This document shows positions 10,080 through 64,000 of a stretch of DNA of 64,000 bases, piece after piece. Position numbers and translations under genes: made by a program. The stretch lies in contig VCAZ01000032.1 of NCBI GenBank assembly GCA_005784505.1, forward strand, positions 1,251,001-1,315,000. The letters run 5' to 3'. Each line of letters begins with the position of its first letter. The first letter of the stretch is position 1. The notes beneath the pieces are model-generated. The model saw only the letters and a program-made list of their open reading frames with translations, was not told where the DNA came from and ran no database searches. Origin of the DNA: Bagarius yarrelli. Lineage: Eukaryota; Chordata; Actinopteri; Siluriformes; Sisoridae.

Positions 10080-10574
10080 AATGGCGCTAAATATCCCAAT
10101 TCGAACCTTTTTTTCACTTTCTGAACAAGAAAATAATCCCTGTCGTTTTCCTGATCAAGTCACACATCAGCATAATCTCCGAATAAACACATCTGGATTT
10201 CCGTATCTAAACATCTCGCAGGTGCGCCGCTTTTGTCCTCGACAAAGATGCCGGGGATGAGAGATTCACGAATCGGTTCGTTATGGATTCATTTAAGAGA
10301 GTCGATTCTAAACAGAAGAGAGTCAAGTTGGCCTTTAGTTTTTTGTGTATATTAGACAATTGGCTTTAATATATCGTGATAAATAACAATCTATTGCATA
10401 ACGCAGTATCAAATAAATAAATGGTTAATAAAATTTTTTTATATTTACATGACTTAATCCATATTTACTGTTTATTATTTAAGAATGTCTAAAAGTAGCA
10501 TTTTTTTAAAAAAAGTGGTAAATTTTTATTTTTCGGGTTTGACTTTCCTAGACTTTCTTGCATTAACTGCAAAT

Positions 10575-10921
10575 ATGTAGGCTAGATGGATGGATAGATT
10601 GGTAAATGAATGGATGTTTGGATTAATTTAGGGATAGATGGATAGAGAGTCTTATCTAACTTGGATGGATGCCTGGTTGGATGGATGGATGGATAGATGA
10701 ATGGATTTATAGATAGATGGATTATGGATGAATAGAAGTTAGACATTAACTCCGTTGCCAAGCAGCAAGATGACTAGAGTCTTATCTAACTTGGATGGAT
10801 GGTTCATTGGATGCCTGATTGGATGGATGGTTGTTTGGATGGATAGTTGGATGGATGGATGGATGGATGGTTGTTTGGATGGATAGTTGGATGGATGGAT
10901 GGATGGATGGATGGATGGATG

Positions 10922-11000
<79 letters not shown>

Positions 11001-11395
11001 CAGTGATGGATGGATAGAAGTTAGACATTAACTCTGTTGTAGATGGATGGCTGGTTAGTTTGATGGATGGATGGATGGATGGATGGATGGATGGATGGAT
11101 GGATGGATGGATGGATGGATGGATGGATGGATGGATGGTTGGATGGCCAGATAGATGGATAGCTGGTTAGTTTGATGGATTGATGGATGGATGGATGGAT
11201 GGATGGATGGATGGATGGATGGATGGTTGAATGGCCAGATAGATGGATAGCTGGTTAGTTTGATGGATTGATGGATGGATGGATGGATGGATGGATGGAT
11301 GGATGGCTGGATGGTTGGTTGGATGGATAAAAGTAAGACATTAACTCTGTTGCCAAGCAGCAGGATGAATAGAGTCTTATCTAACTTGCAAACAA
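10575..11395. repeat. GGAT/GATA tetranucleotide array with higher-order units
   Basis: (GGAT)n and (GATA)n blocks are interspersed with a unique ~60-bp core (AGACATTAACTC, GTTGCCAAGCAGCA, AGAGTCTTATCTAACTTG) seen near 10735, 11018 and 11330, plus a second unit with CTGGTTAGTTTGATGG near 11051, 11163 and 11251. This is a composite satellite, not a plain microsatellite. Confidence 0.9.
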
Positions 11396-11604
11396 GGTAA
11401 AGCAAACATTTGAAAGACAAACTGGTTCTGTTATACAATCAAAGGGACTGTCATGAAACAAGCATGTATTATTATATCACTCCTACTATAACAGATGGAC
11501 AAAAATAAACACTGGACAGCCATTTCAGCAGCACTGGACAAATCATTTCATACTGGGCTTTAAGCCTGTATGTACTTAGATTATAATAGAGTAATTTAAA
11601 TCAC

Positions 11605-11735
11605 GACCTGTCCAGGGTGTCCCCTCCTGCCTTTCGTCCTTTCAGAGACGGCTGGGATAGACTCCAGAAGATCCCCTTGACCCCAAATTAAAAAATAAGA
11701 TGGTATAGAAGATGAATAAATGAATGAATAAATTA
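11605..11735 (+). repeat. Partial dispersed fish repeat (3' part)
   Basis: GACCTGTCCAGGGTGTCCCC, TTTCAGAGACGGCTGGGATA and AGATCCCCTTGACCCC followed by a (GAAT)n tail. It is the same family as 34255-34560, truncated at its 5' end. Confidence 0.8.
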
Positions 11736-13190
11736 ATTTAAAATACAAGTAATAGGAATGTCATCTGATCAAATAGATTGAATCAGGGAAGTGGTCCATT
11801 ACCAGGAGACCAGCATGTGTGATAGTGACATGGCAGTCCTGCAACACTTCGGCAACAGACAATGTGGTTGCCAGATAATAATAAGAAAAAGGTGTCTGCA
11901 CTGTTGCTTAACACTCAGATAATCTATCCAACTCCTGGAAAACCTCTTACACTGGAAAAAATGTTAGATGTTATAGTAATTAATAGATTATAAAACTATA
12001 CCGCAATATTTAAAGAGTAATTAGCAACAAAGCAGTAAAAATGATTAGTAAAATAGATAGCAATAGAATAATTATTTAGCTTTTAGTTTGCCTTTAGACC
12101 TATATAAAAATATTTACATGTATGTAGAAGATTAATAAAATATATATCACATAGAAAATCAGTAAAAAATGTTAATTTAAAATCATATGATTAGATTAGA
12201 AACTTTTAGATTGTGTGTGTGTGTGTGTGTGTGTGTAAAAACTAGATGAATTAAGTCATGCATTATGCTACACTTATGCAGCTAAGAATCATTTAAAGCT
12301 CATGTAATTATTGAATACTTTAAATATCAAATTCACCTGCCAGTCATGAAATCAGCACTTTATATTTATTTCATATCTAAATATAGCAAAAGCTCACATT
12401 CCAGTAGTTTAATGAAAAACTACAGCAATTAAAATAATAGTTATTAAGTTTAATTAGAGAATACAGGAAAATGAGTATAATTTCTGGACGCACTAACCAG
12501 TTTCCACCACTTGAGGTCATTAGTGCGCCTTATGACAGTTTGCAGTCAGACTTAAGCAGCCTACCAGTTCAACCAGAACCAAGATAGAAACACCAAACTC
12601 TCTAAACGGTAATTTCACAACCAACCAATCACACATAAACAGTCAGGGGGGCGGGGATGGCGGGGTAATAGGGGTAGAAAGGAGGGGATTAGTAAGTAGA
12701 AATCTTTTTTTGTTGTTGTTAGATTTATGCTCTTTCAAAATATCAATTTTAGCTATTAAAAATAGATAGATAGGGCCAACCATGTGATAGGTGGGGGCAA
12801 CCAGGTAACAGGGCCCACCCAGGCCCACCTTTCCCCCCTTACAAAAGGAAATCTTTTGCAGAACTAACTATAAATAAAACTAAAAACACTTGAAAATAAT
12901 AATTACCCCAAGATATTAAAAAATATGAAAGTGTAATAGCCCATAAACCAAATCTACCTTTCTAAGATGGTTTGTGGATTCTCTCTGACCTGAATTCATG
13001 CCTTTATTTGGAACACTTTTAAGCTAAACTGATAAGGGAAAAAAAATCTGATCTGATTAGATCGATTTCCTGTTTTAAAAAAAGAAGTGCACATTATTAA
13101 GAAGACAAAAAAAATTGCTGAATTAGAAATGCAAAAAGTGGCCAAAGTAAACCCACAGACAGTAGTGCACTATTTTGGAGCTTAGCCCTG

Positions 13191-13224
13191 TGACGTCATC
13201 GACCAGCCCTTATACCCCGCCCCC
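13191..13224. promoter_or_regulatory. Candidate MAP3K5 promoter elements: CRE palindrome and GC box
   Basis: TGACGTCA at 13191-13198 is a full consensus cAMP-response element, and CCCCGCCCCC at 13215-13224 is an Sp1-type GC box. They lie about 570-600 bases upstream of the MAP3K5 start codon, at the edge of CpG-rich DNA running through 13500-14230. Motif-level evidence only; the transcription start is not known. Confidence 0.45.
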
Positions 13225-13244
13225 GGTGTGTGTTTGTGCAGTGA

Positions 13245-13276
<32 letters not shown>

Positions 13277-13793
13277 TAACAGTGGAAACAGGGCAGGGTT
13301 CAACACACAGCCCGACGGTACAGAGACTTCGGGAACGATTTCACAACTTGTTTTCATGTCGGATGACTTCATCCATCCGGTGACTGATGGACGCGGTGAT
13401 CATTTGAACTTTTTATTGTTGTTTTTTTTGGTGTTGTCCAAAATAACAATTTAGGGATTTTCCTTCCTCCGTTTATTAAACCCCCTGGAAAGCAGGAGGA
13501 GTTTCACAGACACGCCGCGCAAAGTTTGGGGAAACTATGCGTGCGCGTCAGGCTGAAAGTGTGCGCCATAAAACCTTCCGGATTCGCACCTCGCACCTCG
13601 AGTCGGCGTTTGGATCGTGACTTCCATAGCGCCCCCTAATATCTATATATGTTAATAAATATATTAAATAGCCTGGTATTTTTTAAAATCGGAAAATGAG
13701 ACGTTGTTTTTAAAAGGAAATGCTCAACTGTCCTCGGCGGAGGATGTTGGAGCGCGAGTCTAAGACTTTAAACTGGATCTAAAAGTGAAGGAG

Positions 13794-62560
<48,767 letters not shown>

Positions 62561-63280
62561 GATGGCATCCTGCTCTACCTGCTCTACTATATTCGGTGTA
62601 ATTCAAGTGTTTTTTACAGACCAAAAAGAGATCCTTCTCCAAGACACGAGTTTTTACTTGGGATGATGATGCAACATGCAGCCGAGAGGGTTTTTGTTTT
62701 TTTGTTTTTTGCGTGGAGCTTCAAACCATGCCAGATCATGTGATTAGTTTAAAATATCAACGTTTACTCCTGGAGCTTCTTTTACTATCTAAAAAAAAAA
62801 AAAAAAAGGAAAAAAAAGCCCATTGGAAGGCTATGGAGAAAAAGCTAACAGTGTGCACAGGATGGAGTTCTTCATTCAGGAAGAATCTGATATCTTGTTT
62901 ATGTTTACAAGGAAACTAAGACCGATTTATCTTCCTGAAGGACCGAGTTACTTTTACGCTGGACTGAGCTTGTATTTAAAATGTTTTACCGAGGTTTTCA
63001 ATCTCAACACTAAAATTTTGGCTGTGTAAAGTAACCACGATCTTTGTTTGAGCTTTTGTATAGGGTATTTTAACACAACACAACACAACGTATCGCATAT
63101 TTGAGTCAACGGCCATAATTATATACTATTTTAATCCGTAACATTCTTTTAGATTGTGCTGTTTTTTCAACAAGTGACTATGGAACAAAGTTTTTAAAAA
63201 ATGCCAGATTTTTGTAACAACTAAAGTGTGGGATTTTTTTTTTCTACCTCTTATTAATAAACATTCTCGAAACCTTTATA
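62561..63280 (+). other. map3k5: MAP3K5 3' untranslated region
   Basis: Follows the stop without recognisable coding. It includes a poly-A stretch near 62792-62816 and ends after AATAAA at 63256-63261. The exact cleavage site is not visible; a later AATAAA near 63619 could be used instead. Confidence 0.6.
63256..63261 (+). promoter_or_regulatory. map3k5: Candidate MAP3K5 polyadenylation signal
   Basis: Canonical AATAAA about 700 bases after the stop codon. First canonical hexamer found in the UTR. Confidence 0.55.
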
Positions 63281-63690
63281 GAGCTTTATAAAGCCCAGTC
63301 GAAATTGTTTAACGTTAGAGGTAATGACTATTTTCCTGAGCGCAGCTTTTTCTCTCTTTGATATTTAATGTCATCGGTTTATTTAATCATGATTCGATAC
63401 TGAGATTTGAGATTATTTGTGTATTGTGAAATGACAATCCTGAGAATTAACTGTGAAATTAAATTGGGACCTGAACACCATGTGGGCTGTTTTTGATTAA
63501 TGGTTATAATAATGCGAGCTAAAACTAAATCATATTTTTAATAATTAATACAGTAAAAAGGTTTTTTTTACATATTTGTGTAAATAATAATATGTTTTTG
63601 AAAGTTAAAAAAAGTCTAAAAAATAAAAAGCTGGAACAGTTTTGAATCGATAAGTTTGAGGAACTGCTCATAATCCCAAACATCAGTCAG

Positions 63691-63790
63691 TACATTTACA
63701 TTATTTTAACAGCATTAGCTTAACTTGTTGATGCTGGGAATCGAACCCACAATCTTCCAGTTAGCAGTCCAACACCTTAACCACAAAACT
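63691..63790 (+). repeat. SINE copy with internal deletion
   Basis: The head ACATTTACATTATTTTAACA joins directly to GATGCTGGGAATCGAACCC and AGCAGTCCAACACCTTAACC; the middle ~90 bases of the family are missing. Confidence 0.7.
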
Positions 63791-64000
63791 CTGTCGGTCT
63801 CTCAATCCTATCTATCTGTCTGTCTATTGACCTGCTGTTTCTCAGCCTGTCTGTTGCCTTATCTATCTATCCATCCATCCATATCTGTCTGGATCCATCC
63901 ATCTATCTACTCATATCTGTCTGTTCACCCACCCATCCGTCCATCCATCCATATCTGAGTGTCTATCTTTCTATTTATCCATCCATATCTGTCTGTCTGC
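63790..64000. repeat. TCTA / CCAT / CTGT simple repeats
   Basis: Degenerate (ATCT)n, (CCAT)n and (GTCT)n to the right edge of the window; no gene. Confidence 0.9.

Larger units (their letters stand above)
10080..13793. other. Intergenic region between the divergent SPINT1 and MAP3K5 genes
   Basis: About 3.7 kb between start codons. The left part (10080-10330) is probably SPINT1 leader and proximal promoter, without a clear TATA box. 10575-11330 is a tetranucleotide array, 11605-11735 a partial dispersed repeat, 11740-13100 AT-rich with no gene seen. 13190-13793 looks like the MAP3K5 promoter and leader. Confidence 0.7.

Noticed and set aside
10804..11438. Ser/Ile/His/Pro repeat frames
   Set aside because: Products of the GGAT/GATA array.
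62713..63029. Open frames after the MAP3K5 stop
   Set aside because: Short, contain a poly-A-encoded Lys run and lie in the 3' UTR; no family resemblance.

Overview
This is vertebrate, almost certainly teleost, nuclear DNA. Genes are split into many GT-AG exons, introns are packed with (CA)n, (GA)n, (AT)n and GATA/GGAT microsatellites, and there are many copies of tRNA-like fish SINE families and decayed DNA transposons. The SINE consensus pieces (a 'GGCAGACGCC...TTATCCAGAG' head with a 'GGGAATCGAACCC' box) resemble repeats common in otophysan fish such as catfish; that lineage guess is inference. Layout: 1-~1900 may hold the last exon and 3' end of an unidentified plus-strand gene entering from the left (weak). 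3995-10079 on the minus strand is a nine-exon SPINT1 (HAI-1) gene: signal peptide, MANSC, PKD-like, LDL-receptor class A, linker, one intact Kunitz domain, membrane helix and short tail, 547 aa. 10080-13793 is intergenic, with a large GGAT/GATA array and a likely MAP3K5 promoter (full CRE palindrome, GC box, CpG-rich leader). 13794-62560 on the plus strand is a complete MAP3K5 (ASK1) gene of 29 coding exons, 1397 aa, with a 16.4 kb first intron; its 3' UTR ends near 63.28 kb. The rest, to 64000, is repeats. The two genes are head to head, about 3.7 kb apart between start codons, and are functionally unrelated as far as is known: SPINT1 is a membrane inhibitor of trypsin-like serine proteases, MAP3K5 a cytosolic redox/stress-activated MAP3K upstream of JNK and p38. 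Reading frames were assembled by hand from splice sites; every exon phase joins without a break in both genes. The most notable biological observation is in SPINT1. The exon in the Kunitz-1 position (between PKD and LDLa) is a broken relic: it has lost its acceptor AG, one cysteine and about 55 internal bases. The intact Kunitz exon after LDLa is nearly identical to it and looks Kunitz-1-like. The gene therefore seems to encode a single-Kunitz HAI-1. Other points of interest are splice sites built directly on (TG)n tracts, a 42-nt in-frame GT-AG segment inside MAP3K5 exon 21, a 47-bp perfect-arm palindrome in a SINE, a tandem duplication that supplies a natural empty site for a SINE insertion, a mariner relic with TA duplications, and several unusual satellites. 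I found no new multi-gene system.
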